This document shows, piece by piece, positions 47,388 to 57,082 of a stretch of 64,000 bases of DNA (its first letter is position 1; the number at the start of each line of letters is the position of its first letter). The translations under genes and the position numbers were made by a program. A model generated the notes under the pieces. It was not told the origin of the DNA. It did no database searches and worked only from the letters and a program-made list of their open reading frames with translations. The DNA comes from Campylobacter concisus (lineage in GTDB: Bacteria; Campylobacterota; Campylobacteria; Campylobacterales; Campylobacteraceae), in NCBI RefSeq assembly GCF_003048615.2, contig NZ_CP049263.1:1488001-1552000 (forward strand). The letters are read 5' to 3'.

Positions 47388-48587
47388 CTACTCCTCTTTT
47401 CTAAGCGGTTTTATGCCAGGCAGCTCTTTGCCTTCTATTAGCTCCAAGCTCGCACCACCGCCAGTTGAGATAAATGTCATCTCATCAGCGTCGCCTGCGC
47501 GCTCGACCACGTCAGCCGTATCGCCACCGCCAACAACGGTAGTTGCGTGAGTGTCGATGATAGCGTGGCTCATTTTTATGCTGCCTTTGCTAAATTTATC
47601 CATCTCAAAAACGCCCATAGGTCCGTTCCACCAGATGGTTTGTGCATCTGCGATAACCTCTTTAAATAGCCTAATCGATGCTGGTCCGATGTCAAGTCCC
47701 ATCCAGCCATTTGGGATTTCCTGCGCAGGGACGTATTTTACGGCACTTTCAGCTGAAAATGTCTGAGCAGCGACGACATCTACTGGCAGGTAAATTTTCA
47801 CTCCTAGCTCTTTGCCTTTTTGTAAAATTTGCCTTGCATCTTCGATGAGCTCTTCTTCAAGGAGCGAATTTCCGATGTTTTCGCCAAGTGATTTTAAAAA
47901 TGTAAATGCCATGCCGCCGCCAATTATGAGCTTATCGACGCGTGGCAGAAGGTTATGTAGGGCTTGAAGTTTGCCGCTTACTTTTGAGCCACCCACGACT
48001 GCGACAAATGGACGTGATGGATGTTTTATCAAATTTTGAGCGAAATTTATCTCTTTTTGTAGTAAAAATCCCGCTGCTTTGTGCTTCTCATCATAAAATT
48101 TAGTGATCGCTTCAACCGATGCGTGAGCTCTGTGGCAAACGCCAAATGCGTCATTTATGTAAAATTCGCCAAAGCCTGAAAGCTCTTTTGCCAAAGCCTC
48201 GTCATTTTTGGTTTCGCCCTTTTCAAAGCGTAAATTTTCTATCATTAAAATTTCGCCTGGCTTTAGAGCCGCAGCCTTTGTTTTAGCGTCATTTCCGATC
48301 ACATCTTCAGCAAATATCACCTCTCTATCAAGCAGCCTTGATAGCCTCTTTGCCACACCTTGAAGCGAAAATTTCTCTTCATAGCCGTTTTTTGGACGCC
48401 CTAAGTGACTGGCCAAAACCACGCTGCAGCCATTGTCCAAGCAGTAGCGGATAGTTGGTATCGCCGAGCGGATCCTGCGATCATCAGTGATGTTTAAAAA
48501 CTCGTCCATAGGCACGTTAAAATCGCACCTTATAAAGACTTTTGCACCATTAAGCTCAAGGTCGTTGATCGATAAAATATCACTCAT
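47388..48587 (-). CDS. pgk: Phosphoglycerate kinase
   Basis: Pgk transfers phosphate between 1,3-bisphosphoglycerate and ADP. The 399-residue protein shows [28 protein letters not shown] (substrate-binding), [27 protein letters not shown] and the [13 protein letters not shown] nucleotide site. Length is normal. It is 16 bases after gapA and 3 before tpiA, so the three triose-phosphate genes form one operon. In Campylobacter this pathway runs chiefly in the gluconeogenic direction. Confidence 0.97.
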   Translation of the reverse strand: MSDILSINDLELNGAKVFIRCDFNVPMDEFLNITDDRRIRSAIPTIRYCLDNGCSVVLASHLGRPKNGYEEKFSLQGVAKRLSRLLDREVIFAEDVIGNDAKTKAAALKPGEILMIENLRFEKGETKNDEALAKELSGFGEFYINDAFGVCHRAHASVEAITKFYDEKHKAAGFLLQKEINFAQNLIKHPSRPFVAVVGGSKVSGKLQALHNLLPRVDKLIIGGGMAFTFLKSLGENIGNSLLEEELIEDARQILQKGKELGVKIYLPVDVVAAQTFSAESAVKYVPAQEIPNGWMGLDIGPASIRLFKEVIADAQTIWWNGPMGVFEMDKFSKGSIKMSHAIIDTHATTVVGGGDTADVVERAGDADEMTFISTGGGASLELIEGKELPGIKPLRKEE

Positions 48588-48603
48588 TTTTTACCCTTTA
48601 AAT

Positions 48604-49602
48604 TTACTTTGTAGCCACGATCTTAGCAAGATCAACAAGCCTTGTTGAGTAGCCCCACTCGTTGTCGTACCACGCAAAGACCTTCACCATATCATCAGCG
48701 ATAACCTGCGTAGTGTCGCTAGCTACGATGCTGCTAAAGGTGCTTGTGCAAAAGTCGCTGCTAACTCTGTAGTCGTCATCAATAGACAAAATTCCCTTTA
48801 AATTTGACTCCGCAGCCGCCCTAAATGCCTCATTTATCTCATCTTTGCTAGCTGGTCTTTTTAAAACCGCCGTTAGATCGACCATAGAGACGTTTGCCAC
48901 TGGCACGCGCACCGCTTGACCGTGCAGCTTGCCGCTTAGCTCGGGGAGCACTTTAGCGATCGCTTTTGCAGCTCCGGTGGTCGTAGGTCCGATATTTAGC
49001 GCTGCAGCGCGTGAGCGGCGAAAATCTTTTGCCTTTACATCAACTAGGCTCTGGCCATTTGTATATGCGTGGATCGTAGTCATCAGCCCTTTTACGATGT
49101 CAAATTTATCGTTTAACACCTTTGCTACTGGAGCTAGGCCGTTTGTGGTGCAGCTTGCGTTTGAGACGATCGCCTCGCCTGCGTATTTATCGTCATTTAC
49201 GCCAACTACAAATGTCGCTGTATCATCTTTTGCTGGAGCGCTCATGACGACTTTTTTGACGCCGCGAGCAAGATATGGCTCACATTTTTCGGTGGTTAAA
49301 AACTTGCCAGTGCACTCTAAAACCACGTCTACGCCGTAGTCTGCGTAGCTAAGCTCGTTTAGATCTCTTGTAGAAAAAACTCTTATCTTTTTGCCATTTA
49401 CTTCTATAAAATCGTCGCTTATCACCTTAACGTCTTGCTTAAATTCGCCATGAACGCTGTCGTATTTGAGCAAATACCTCGTCATATCCCTTGTTGCGGT
49501 GTCGTTAATAGCGACAAGCTCAACATCATCACGCTCTAAAATAATACGAGCAGCACACCTACCGATACGCCCAAAGCCGTTTATTGCTACTTTAACTGAC
49601 AT
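48604..49602 (-). CDS. gapA: Glyceraldehyde-3-phosphate dehydrogenase
   Basis: The 332-residue enzyme has the NAD-binding VAINGFGRIGRCAARI and the active-site Cys in VSNASCTTNGLAPVAKVL. NEWGYSTRLVDL lies in its C-terminal part. ATG 49602 (MSVKVAIN) is the family start and has GGAG upstream; a longer open frame to 49668 has no site and spans the predicted promoter. It leads the gapA-pgk-tpiA run and is divergent from nadD. Confidence 0.97.
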   Translation of the reverse strand: MSVKVAINGFGRIGRCAARIILERDDVELVAINDTATRDMTRYLLKYDSVHGEFKQDVKVISDDFIEVNGKKIRVFSTRDLNELSYADYGVDVVLECTGKFLTTEKCEPYLARGVKKVVMSAPAKDDTATFVVGVNDDKYAGEAIVSNASCTTNGLAPVAKVLNDKFDIVKGLMTTIHAYTNGQSLVDVKAKDFRRSRAAALNIGPTTTGAAKAIAKVLPELSGKLHGQAVRVPVANVSMVDLTAVLKRPASKDEINEAFRAAAESNLKGILSIDDDYRVSSDFCTSTFSSIVASDTTQVIADDMVKVFAWYDNEWGYSTRLVDLAKIVATK

Positions 49603-49617
49603 CTTAGCTCCTTTTGA

Positions 49618-49623
49618 TATAAT
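49618..49623 (+). promoter_or_regulatory. -10 box of the nadD-rsfS promoter
   Basis: TATAAT preceded by TTTGA, 59 bases before the nadD ATG. It lies within 20 bases of the divergent gapA -10 box, so the two promoters overlap and could interfere. Confidence 0.5.
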
Positions 49624-49631
49624 TACGCCTA

Positions 49632-49637
49632 ATTCTA
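49632..49637 (-). promoter_or_regulatory. -10 box of the gapA-pgk-tpiA promoter
   Basis: TAGAAT preceded by TG on the minus strand, 30 bases before the gapA ATG, overlapping the divergent nadD promoter region. Confidence 0.5.
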
Positions 49638-49681
49638 CAAAAAAGAATTTTAAAACAAATATAAACAAGGCACTTTAATAG

Positions 49682-50563
49682 ATGAAGTTAGCACTTTTTG
49701 GCGGGAGCTTTGATCCGGTTCATTTAGGACACGATAGCATTGTGAAAATGGCACTAAGCGGCCTTGACATCGACAAGCTCATCATCATGCCAACTTTTAT
49801 AAGTCCCTTTAAGAGCGAATTTTCAGCTCCGCCAGAGCTTCGCCTAAAGTGGATAAGAGAAATTTGGGGCGGCCTAGAGAAGGTCGAGATCTCAGACTAT
49901 GAGATAAATTTAGCTCGTCCAGTGCCTACAATAGAGACGGTTAAGTATTTGTATGAGAAATTCAAGATAGAGAAATTTTATCTCATAATAGGCGCTGACC
50001 ACCTAGCCACGCTTGATAAGTGGCATGGCTACGAGGAGCTAAAAAGCTTAGTGCAGTTTGTGATCGCCAAGCGCAATCACATAGAAATTCCGCAAAATTT
50101 ACAAAAAATGGACGTGCACGTGGATGTTAGCTCGTCGCAGATCAGGCACCAAAAGGGGCTTGATGAGCTGCCTAGCGAGATAAAAGATGAGATTATAAAT
50201 TTTTACCAAGGATTAAAGATGCAGGAAAGATCGATGCAAGAGCGCACCGAAAGTATAGTTAAGGTTTTAGACGCAAAAAAGGCTGAAGAGATACAAGTGT
50301 TTGATATGAGCGGAGATGATTATTTCGTAAAGGCCGTAGTTATCGCTACTACGCTTGGCGAGAGGCACGCTTACTCGCTGGCTGAGGATCTAAAAGAGGA
50401 ACTTAAGCCTCTTGGGGAGAGATTTATAGGCACTGAGAGCTCGCCTGATTGGATCGTGATGGACCTTGGCGACATTTTGATACATCTTTTGAGTCCAGCT
50501 TACAGGGCAAAATACAACATCGAAGAGTTTTTGCAAAAGCTAAAAACTAGCAAAGAGTCTTAA
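49682..50563 (+). CDS. nadD: NadD-RsfS fusion: NaMN adenylyltransferase and ribosome silencing factor
   Basis: One 293-codon frame covers two enzymes. Residues 1-178 are NadD, which adenylates nicotinate mononucleotide for NAD synthesis: LALFGGSFDPVHLGH with the nucleotide HxGH motif, LIIGADHLATLDKWHGYEEL and VSSSQIR. Residues from about 185 are RsfS (Iojap family), which binds ribosomal protein L14 and blocks subunit joining: DAKKAEEIQVFDMSGDDYF, ATTLGERHAYSLAEDL and PDWIVMDLGDILIHLL. Methionine codons at residues 180 (50219) and 185 (50234), with AAGGATTAAAG and AGGAAAG upstream, could restart translation and give separate RsfS. In C. jejuni the two are, as I recall, separate neighbouring genes. 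The last 17 bases overlap the convergent gene. Confidence 0.88.
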   Translation: MKLALFGGSFDPVHLGHDSIVKMALSGLDIDKLIIMPTFISPFKSEFSAPPELRLKWIREIWGGLEKVEISDYEINLARPVPTIETVKYLYEKFKIEKFYLIIGADHLATLDKWHGYEELKSLVQFVIAKRNHIEIPQNLQKMDVHVDVSSSQIRHQKGLDELPSEIKDEIINFYQGLKMQERSMQERTESIVKVLDAKKAEEIQVFDMSGDDYFVKAVVIATTLGERHAYSLAEDLKEELKPLGERFIGTESSPDWIVMDLGDILIHLLSPAYRAKYNIEEFLQKLKTSKES

Positions 50564-51530
50564 CAAAAACAAGCGATGAGCAAATAAGCCATAAAAATAT
50601 AAAAAATGCTAGCAAAAATGGCTTTTTGCCCGTCGCTTTAAATATACTCCTATCTATCCCAAATCCCAAAGCACACATCGCAACGCAAAGACAGATACTA
50701 GCGGCTAGCTTTAAAATTTGCACCAAATTTTCAGGGAAAAATGGCAAAGATCTAACGCAGATCGCCACTAAGAAAAATAGCGCAAACCATGGTATGCTCT
50801 TTAGCTTTGAACCACCGCTATTTTGGCTTAAATTTAAGAAATTTAGCAAAAACAAAAATGGTACTAGCATGATGACGCGAAGCATTTTTATGATGAGGGC
50901 AGTGCTACTTACTGTGCCGTCAAATGCCGCTGAGGCTGCCACTACATGGGCTACTTCGTGAAGTGAGCCACCGATAAAAAAACCGGTTTGGTGTGGCGTG
51001 AGAGCTAGAAATTTAGCGATAAATGGATAGATAAACATGCCAATAGTCCCAAAGAGCACCACCGTGCAAATGGCGATAGCAAGCTTGTTTGCGTCTGCTT
51101 TTATCTCATTTTGTGTAGCCATAACAGCAGCTGCACCGCATATACTTGCCCCTGAGCCAATGAGCACGGCACTATCCTTGCTAAGTCCCAAGGCTTTGGC
51201 TACAAAAAGCGCAAAGCAAAAGGTCGCAAATACCATAAATGATGCGTATATCACGCCAAGAGTGCCGACACTTGCGATCTCGCTAAGACTTATGTTAAAG
51301 CCAAAAAGTATGATGCCTAGCCTTAAAATTTGCTTCCCAGCGATCGCTACGACGCCACTACTTTTTAAAATTTGAGTCTGTTTTGTAAAAAGATTTGCAA
51401 AAATAGCACCTAAAATAATAGAGATGATGAGTGGGCTGGTGTGAAATTTAGTCAAAAGTGTGTTTGAGAGCGTAAAAGAAATGGCGCATATGAGCGCTAA
51501 AACAAGCACAGCAAGAAATTTATGAGACAT
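50547..51530 (-). CDS. YeiH-family (UPF0324) putative sulfate exporter
   Basis: A membrane protein of 327 residues with about ten hydrophobic segments. The stretches GIILFGFNISLSEI, IGSGASICGAAAVMATQNEI and GFFIGGSLHEVAHVVAAS are hallmarks of the YeiH/UPF0324 family. The annotated sulfate-export role is only inferred, and the substrate is unknown. It is convergent with nadD-rsfS and divergent from the sugar transferase gene. Confidence 0.85.
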   Translation of the reverse strand: MSHKFLAVLVLALICAISFTLSNTLLTKFHTSPLIISIILGAIFANLFTKQTQILKSSGVVAIAGKQILRLGIILFGFNISLSEIASVGTLGVIYASFMVFATFCFALFVAKALGLSKDSAVLIGSGASICGAAAVMATQNEIKADANKLAIAICTVVLFGTIGMFIYPFIAKFLALTPHQTGFFIGGSLHEVAHVVAASAAFDGTVSSTALIIKMLRVIMLVPFLFLLNFLNLSQNSGGSKLKSIPWFALFFLVAICVRSLPFFPENLVQILKLAASICLCVAMCALGFGIDRSIFKATGKKPFLLAFFIFLWLICSSLVFVKTLC

Positions 51531-51577
51531 ATTTTAACCTTAACTCTTTTTTTAAAAATGCAATTAGCACGTTTGGG

Positions 51578-51583
51578 TATAAT
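51578..51583 (+). promoter_or_regulatory. -10 box of the sugar transferase gene
   Basis: TATAAT preceded by GGG, 50 bases before the ATG at 51634, in the divergent gap after yeiH. Confidence 0.55.
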
Positions 51584-51633
51584 TAGACGAATTTTATAAT
51601 GCAAATTTAAAATAAAGATAAAGGGATAGGCCT

Positions 51634-52569
51634 ATGATCATCCTTGGCGAAAAATATACTTTCACCAAACTAGAGCTAGAGAAGCTTAGGAAGAAATTTG
51701 GTCAGGTAAATTTTCTATCCCCAGAAACTAGCGACGCAAAAGCTCTTCGAAGCGCGCTAGAAAATCTCATAAAATCAGGCGATCAGAGGCTAATAGTGCT
51801 AAATACCCAAAAGCCCTTTGATAGCAAGCTGGTGAGATTTCTCACGCTTTTGCAGTTTAAGACGAAGTATAAAAAGATCAAATTTCTAAATGTGGAGAGC
51901 TTTTTAGAAATTTATCTGCAAAAGTGCTACATCCCAGAAAATGGCGAAAATTTAAACTTTTTAAACGATATCAAGCCTTACAATGCCTTTGAATACGCCT
52001 TAAAACGCGTGATCGACTACGCAAGCTGCTCGCTGCTTCTTGTGATACTTTTTGTGCTTAAATTTTATGTAAAGAAAAAGATAGACGAGCAGTCCCCTGG
52101 CAGCCTTTACTTCTTGCAAAACAGGGTTGGGCTGGGCAACAGAGAATTTGAATGCATCAAATTTCGCTCGATGGTGGTTGATGCTGAAAAAGATGGGGCT
52201 AAATTTGCTAGCAAAAACGATGAGAGAGTCTTTGAATTTGGCGATTTTATGCGTAAAACTCGCATCGACGAGGTGCCACAGTGCGTAAATGTGCTTCGAG
52301 GGCAGATGCACCTAATAGGCCCAAGGCCAGAGCGAAGATATTGGATAAATTTCTTTGAAAAAGAGATACCTTACTACAATGAACGCCACATCGTCCGCCC
52401 AGGGATTACCGGCTGGGCACAGGTAAACTACCCTTACGGCGCGAATTCACTTGACGCTAAACAAAAGCTGATGTATGATCTTTACTACATAAAGCACTGG
52501 TCACTTTGGCTGGAGATAAAGATCATAGCAAAAACTATCGTAATTATTTTTACTAAAAAAGGCGTTTAG
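51634..52569 (+). CDS. Polyprenyl glycosylphosphotransferase initiating surface polysaccharide
   Basis: A 311-residue protein with a C-terminal bacterial sugar transferase domain (about 120-311). A membrane helix (about 125-150) is followed by QNRVGLGNREFECIKFRSMVVDAEKDG, RKTRIDEVPQCVNVLRGQMHLIGPRPERRYW with the Asp-Glu dyad, and RPGITGWAQVNYPYG. This is the WcaJ/WbaP-type core that puts phospho-sugar on undecaprenyl phosphate. It is related to, but separate from, PglC. It reads toward the minus-strand polysaccharide genes and its stop abuts theirs. The first sugar cannot be deduced. Confidence 0.87.
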   Translation: MIILGEKYTFTKLELEKLRKKFGQVNFLSPETSDAKALRSALENLIKSGDQRLIVLNTQKPFDSKLVRFLTLLQFKTKYKKIKFLNVESFLEIYLQKCYIPENGENLNFLNDIKPYNAFEYALKRVIDYASCSLLLVILFVLKFYVKKKIDEQSPGSLYFLQNRVGLGNREFECIKFRSMVVDAEKDGAKFASKNDERVFEFGDFMRKTRIDEVPQCVNVLRGQMHLIGPRPERRYWINFFEKEIPYYNERHIVRPGITGWAQVNYPYGANSLDAKQKLMYDLYYIKHWSLWLEIKIIAKTIVIIFTKKGV

Positions 52570-53775
52570 TCATAAAACTTCTATCATTTTTTTAACTAAT
52601 ACTTTATATGATAAATTATTTTTAACATATTCTTTACCATTTTGCCCCATTTGTTCTCTTTCCTCTTTTGGCATATTGTAAATTTTCAAGATAGCGTTTT
52701 GTATTTCAAGCATACTACCAGATTTAACGCTAATACCACATCCTGCTTTCATTACAATATCATGCTCCTTATAGTCAAAAGAATGAACTATTGGCACACC
52801 AGCAAACATGTACTCATTCATTTTAAGTGGAGATATCCCGTAACTATAAATTTTTAATGGTAACATTGCACGGTACAAAACATCACATTTAGACATTATC
52901 ATAAAAGCTTCCTCTTTTTTAACTGCATCTATATACAAAATATTACTTGAATTATATTTTTTTACTAGATTATTTTTATTAGACCCATCTCCCACAACTA
53001 AAAATAAAATATCTTTATAATTTTGTAAAAAATAGTTGGCACTCTCTAGTAAAAATTCTATAGCATTCGATTTCGTAATACCTCCTATATAACCGACTAT
53101 AAATTTATCACTTGGTATATCTATTTGTAAATTTTTATGATTTATATTTTCATAAAAATCCAAGTCAAGTCCAGTAGGAATATGCTTAGCTTGAATGTTA
53201 AGACCAGAATCATAAAAATATTCATTTATATTATTAAGAGGAGATATAATCTTATCTTGAACCCTATAAGCAAAAAGTTCCGTCAGCTTTGTGAGCATTA
53301 CAAATGGATGATATTTTTTTGCACTCGTCAATTCTGTAATAGATAATGGCCATATATCTTTAATATCAATTATTAGTTTGGCTTTTGCTTTATTTGCCAT
53401 AAATTTTGCGGCAAAAATAGCAAACGGATGCGGAGAGGCCATTATAATAACATCAATATTTCCTATTTCAACTAATAGTTTTTTTGTGCATTTTATTAAA
53501 TTTAACACAAATGCAAACATATTTACTATGCGTCTAAGTCCATTACCTTTATAGAATGGTGTTTTTATACTAAAAAAACTAACTCCACTATCAATGTGTG
53601 AAATATATTGATTATCTATAAGCTTTGCGTCATGGATACGGTGAGAAAATGCAGCATTAATTATTGTTGTTTTATAGCCAAGCCCCACCAATTCTTTAGC
53701 AAAGAAAAAATGTCTAGTATCGAAATCATCCTTAGCGCCATTATAATGTCCAATAAATACAACACTTTTAGGCAT
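52570..53775 (-). CDS. GT4 glycosyltransferase (WbuB-like)
   Basis: A 401-residue GT-B fold transferase. The N-terminal part has GHYNGAKDDFDTRHFFFAKEL and LIIDIKDIWPLSITEL; the C-terminal donor domain has FIVGYIGGITKSNAIEFLLES, FLVVGDGSN and MNEYMFAGVPIVHSF. The pattern is like the WbuB group of O-antigen transferases. It is strongly AT-rich, unlike the pgl genes. It is the most distal gene of the minus-strand run and overlaps wecB by 8 bases. The sugar is unknown. Confidence 0.82.
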   Translation of the reverse strand: MPKSVVFIGHYNGAKDDFDTRHFFFAKELVGLGYKTTIINAAFSHRIHDAKLIDNQYISHIDSGVSFFSIKTPFYKGNGLRRIVNMFAFVLNLIKCTKKLLVEIGNIDVIIMASPHPFAIFAAKFMANKAKAKLIIDIKDIWPLSITELTSAKKYHPFVMLTKLTELFAYRVQDKIISPLNNINEYFYDSGLNIQAKHIPTGLDLDFYENINHKNLQIDIPSDKFIVGYIGGITKSNAIEFLLESANYFLQNYKDILFLVVGDGSNKNNLVKKYNSSNILYIDAVKKEEAFMIMSKCDVLYRAMLPLKIYSYGISPLKMNEYMFAGVPIVHSFDYKEHDIVMKAGCGISVKSGSMLEIQNAILKIYNMPKEEREQMGQNGKEYVKNNLSYKVLVKKMIEVL

Positions 53776-54832
53776 TTAATATCTCTTTAACTATTATCTC
53801 GCTTGCCTTACCATTGCCATATAAATTTAATTCCAAATTATTTTCATCAAAAGTTTTTATAGTTGAAAAGGCAGCTAAAATTTTATCTTTATTTGCACCC
53901 ACTAAAATATTTGCCTTGCATTTTACAAGCTCCACCCACTCCGTTTCATCACGTAATGTAATACACTGTTTTTTAAAGAAAAATGCCTCTTTCTGAAGTC
54001 CTCCGCTATCGGTCATTACAAAAAAGCAATTATCAATAAGCCATGTCATTTCCAAATAACCAACCGGCTCTATAATGGTAAGATTTATAGTGTTTATGTT
54101 TAAATTTTGCAATATCTTTTTGGTTCTTGGATGAAGCGGTAAGATAACTTGGATATTTTTAGCTATATCATTTAAAGCTTCAAAAATAGCCTTAAGTCTA
54201 ACCTCATTATCTGTATTTTCGGCCCTATGTATAGTACAAAGTATAAATTTTTTATCAACATTCAGATTTGGCTTTTTTGCAAACTTTTTATAAAATATTG
54301 CCCCATCTTGCATTACATCGCCACTTTTTATTACTTTGCAGTCAAATTTTTCAAAACCTTCGTTTTTCAAATTCTGCACTGCGGTATCAGTAGGACAAAA
54401 TAAAATTTGACTCACACGATCTGTCAAAATTCTATTGATCTCCTCGGGCATTTTTGTATTAAAACTTCTTAGCCCAGCTTCAACATGTGCGAGCTTTATG
54501 TGCAGCTTTGAAGCAACTAATGCACCAGCTAATGTAGAATTTGTATCGCCATATACCATTATCATATCTGGCTTTGCACTGAAAGCTATCTCTTCTATTT
54601 TCTCCATCATCTGTCCGGTCATAGCACCATGAGTTTTACCTCCAATGCCCAAAAAATAGTTTGGCTTTGGTATTTGCATCTCATCAAAAAATATATCACT
54701 CATGTTTGCATCATAGTGCTGGCCAGTATGAACTATAATCTCTTTGATGCTATCAAATTTGGATATCTCACGGCTCACCGATCCTGCTTTTATAAACTGT
54801 GGTCTTGCGCCTAAAATTGTCAGAAGTTTCAT
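53768..54832 (-). CDS. wecB: UDP-GlcNAc 2-epimerase (non-hydrolysing)
   Basis: WecB interconverts UDP-GlcNAc and UDP-ManNAc. The 354-residue protein begins LLTILGARPQFIKAG. It contains TGQHYDANMSDIFFDEM, VYGDTNSTLAGALVASKLHIKLAHVEAGLRS, MPEEINRILTD and the late DSGGLQKEAFFF segment. These are the fixed family motifs. It may provide ManNAc for the surface polysaccharide. It overlaps both neighbours by a few bases and is AT-rich like them. No downstream ManNAc dehydrogenase is present in the run. Confidence 0.94.
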   Translation of the reverse strand: MKLLTILGARPQFIKAGSVSREISKFDSIKEIIVHTGQHYDANMSDIFFDEMQIPKPNYFLGIGGKTHGAMTGQMMEKIEEIAFSAKPDMIMVYGDTNSTLAGALVASKLHIKLAHVEAGLRSFNTKMPEEINRILTDRVSQILFCPTDTAVQNLKNEGFEKFDCKVIKSGDVMQDGAIFYKKFAKKPNLNVDKKFILCTIHRAENTDNEVRLKAIFEALNDIAKNIQVILPLHPRTKKILQNLNINTINLTIIEPVGYLEMTWLIDNCFFVMTDSGGLQKEAFFFKKQCITLRDETEWVELVKCKANILVGANKDKILAAFSTIKTFDENNLELNLYGNGKASEIIVKEILNA

Positions 54833-55941
54833 TTTAGTAGACCTTCATAAATATTAAACAATTTTTGCTCCTCAATTTGCCAATTATATTTTTCCAAAAT
54901 AGCCCTCTTGCCATTTTCTCCCATTTTTTGGGCAATTTGTGGATTTTGCACGATAAAGTTTATAGCCTTGGCTATATCCTTTGGACTTAGCGGATCAACA
55001 CAAACTCCACATCTATTTTTTTCGATAATTTCTTTCCAAAGTGGAAAATTTGAAGCTACCACTGGAATCCCTGCGCTCATATATTCAAACATTTTTATAG
55101 GTAAAGAATCAAGATAATTCACAATAGGATATAAAACAACAAGACCGGCTTTTGAAAATTTTAACACATTACAAACTCCTTTTCTATCCAAGAAACCATA
55201 TTCTTTTACCTTTGCTTCTTCAATTAGCTTCCTAACATCTTTTGAAAAGCTAATATTGTCAAACTCTCCAACCAAATTTAGCATAACACCTTCTATACTT
55301 TTAATAGCTTTTATAATCTCTATAACGCCTCTGACTCTAGAAATTCCACCTATATAACAAACTTCGTCTTTTTTTTCAGCCCATGATACGCTAGTTAGAA
55401 GCTCATTTAAAATAGGAAAATTATTAATATCAATACAATTTTTATTTATTTTTAAAAATTTATCTCTAATATGTGGCGTAGCGGTAACAATATAATCAAA
55501 TTTTTTACAAGCATACCTTTCATAAGAAGCATAAATGAAAGAAACAATACTTCTTAGATTTTTAGGTATCCACTCTTTTGATAAAATATCCTTATCTACA
55601 TCTTCATGTGAATCAAATATAACTTTCTTCCCAAGTTTTTTAAGTTTTAGACCAACCGGCATTAACTCCGGATCATGTAAATGATAAATATCGCTATCTA
55701 GCTCAATAGCTTTTTTAAAAATTTTTCCAGTAACTTTTGTCATACGTGTAAATCTGTTACCAGCATTTACACCCACATCCAATATACTTAATCCATTTTT
55801 TATCTCATCACCTTTGCCATCTGCAACAACCAAACTCACGTTATAATTTTCTTTTTTTGCTAGAGAGCTACACATTTTTAAAAATATACGAGTATCATAT
55901 CTAGGATGAGCTGAAGTAAGGTGAGAGATTTTAACAACCAT
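54829..55941 (-). CDS. GT4 glycosyltransferase
   Basis: A 370-residue GT-B transferase. It starts VKISHLTSAHPRYDTRIFLKMCSSLA, a start seen in O-antigen GT4 enzymes. It carries DIYHLHDPELMPVGLKLKK, VIFDSHEDV, the donor-site KMFEYMSAGIPVVASNFPLW and GVCVDPLSPKDIAKAI. It overlaps wecB (ATGA) and the next transferase. The acceptor and sugar cannot be deduced from sequence. Confidence 0.85.
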   Translation of the reverse strand: MVVKISHLTSAHPRYDTRIFLKMCSSLAKKENYNVSLVVADGKGDEIKNGLSILDVGVNAGNRFTRMTKVTGKIFKKAIELDSDIYHLHDPELMPVGLKLKKLGKKVIFDSHEDVDKDILSKEWIPKNLRSIVSFIYASYERYACKKFDYIVTATPHIRDKFLKINKNCIDINNFPILNELLTSVSWAEKKDEVCYIGGISRVRGVIEIIKAIKSIEGVMLNLVGEFDNISFSKDVRKLIEEAKVKEYGFLDRKGVCNVLKFSKAGLVVLYPIVNYLDSLPIKMFEYMSAGIPVVASNFPLWKEIIEKNRCGVCVDPLSPKDIAKAINFIVQNPQIAQKMGENGKRAILEKYNWQIEEQKLFNIYEGLLK

Positions 55942-57082
55942 TTTTTAGTTCCTCATAAACAGCAATCATCTTTCTTTCTTGAATTTCCCAAGAATTTTCT
56001 TTGGCAAATTTTAAGGCATTTGCTCTTAGCACTTCAAAATCTATCTGCAATAGCTCATCAATTGCCTTATTTATTCCATATGGCGTATCTTCGTCAACCA
56101 CTACACCAAGGTTATATTTTTTTACATTTTCGCTTAAATCCTTTAAATTTGAAACCAAGACTGGAAGTCCAGCCATAGTATATTCAAAAAATTTATTTGG
56201 CATACAATAATAATAATTAAGGCAACTATTGTAAATATACGATACAGCAGCAGCAGCAGAAGAAGTATAATCTAATAATTCATTTGGAGAAACTGCGACA
56301 TGATAGAATATATTGCTATATTTATTTGCATAATCTTTAATAGTTTCTTCAAGCTCACCATATCCCATAAAAACAATCACTACAATATCATCTTTGCGAA
56401 TTTTAAAGGCGTCCAGTAATAATTCAAGACCTCTACCGCGGCTTAACCCTCCTTGATAAAGCATAATTATAGAGCTTTGTTTAATAGAAAATTTCTCTCT
56501 AAAAATATCTGTTTTTTTTGGTTTAATAAATTTTGGAGAATTGTATAATATTGTTGGTTTAACTGCATACATTTTATAATATTCATCTGCTATAGACTCA
56601 CTAACAGTAAAACAAGCATCAGTATATTTGATTAGAAATTTTTCTAAAAAATATAGTAGCTTTATGGATATTTTACTTTGATGCGGCTTTTGGTTTATTT
56701 CAAATTCATGCGCATCATAAACAATTTTAACTTTTTTGTTAAAAAATATTTTTATCAAAACACCTATAGGCAAAGTATCAAGATCATTGCAATGGAGAAT
56801 ATCTGATTTTTTATATTCTTTTATAAATTTATATAAAAATTCCATATACTTTATTATTTGAATTATTTTATGCTTTGACCAATTTCTAGTTTTCAACCTA
56901 ATTCTATGAATAGAAATGTTAGATATATTATCAAATTCTAATAGTGGCTCTTCATGAAGTGCAACAACTTTCACATTATAACCATTGCTTTGCAAGGTTT
57001 GTGCTTCTTTCAATACCCTACTGTCATTTTTAAAATTATTTAATACCACTAACGTAACACTACTATTTTGCTTGAACATCAT
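55931..57082 (-). CDS. GT4 glycosyltransferase
   Basis: A 383-residue GT-B enzyme with the acceptor-side motif SDILHCNDLDTLPIGVLIK, KIVYDAHEFE and the donor-side NKFFEYTMAGLPVLVSNLKDL. It resembles the previous gene in overall layout, so the two may be old duplicates. A pair of ATG codons at 57082/57079, behind GGGAGAGA and inside the asnB 3' end, is taken as start in preference to 57100. It is strongly AT-rich. Confidence 0.83.
   Translation of the reverse strand: MMFKQNSSVTLVVLNNFKNDSRVLKEAQTLQSNGYNVKVVALHEEPLLEFDNISNISIHRIRLKTRNWSKHKIIQIIKYMEFLYKFIKEYKKSDILHCNDLDTLPIGVLIKIFFNKKVKIVYDAHEFEINQKPHQSKISIKLLYFLEKFLIKYTDACFTVSESIADEYYKMYAVKPTILYNSPKFIKPKKTDIFREKFSIKQSSIIMLYQGGLSRGRGLELLLDAFKIRKDDIVVIVFMGYGELEETIKDYANKYSNIFYHVAVSPNELLDYTSSAAAAVSYIYNSCLNYYYCMPNKFFEYTMAGLPVLVSNLKDLSENVKKYNLGVVVDEDTPYGINKAIDELLQIDFEVLRANALKFAKENSWEIQERKMIAVYEELKNGC

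Noticed and set aside
53768-54832. wecB as part of a legionaminic or pseudaminic acid pathway
   Set aside because: None of the partner genes (synthase, cytidylyltransferase, hydrolysing epimerase) is present in the window.
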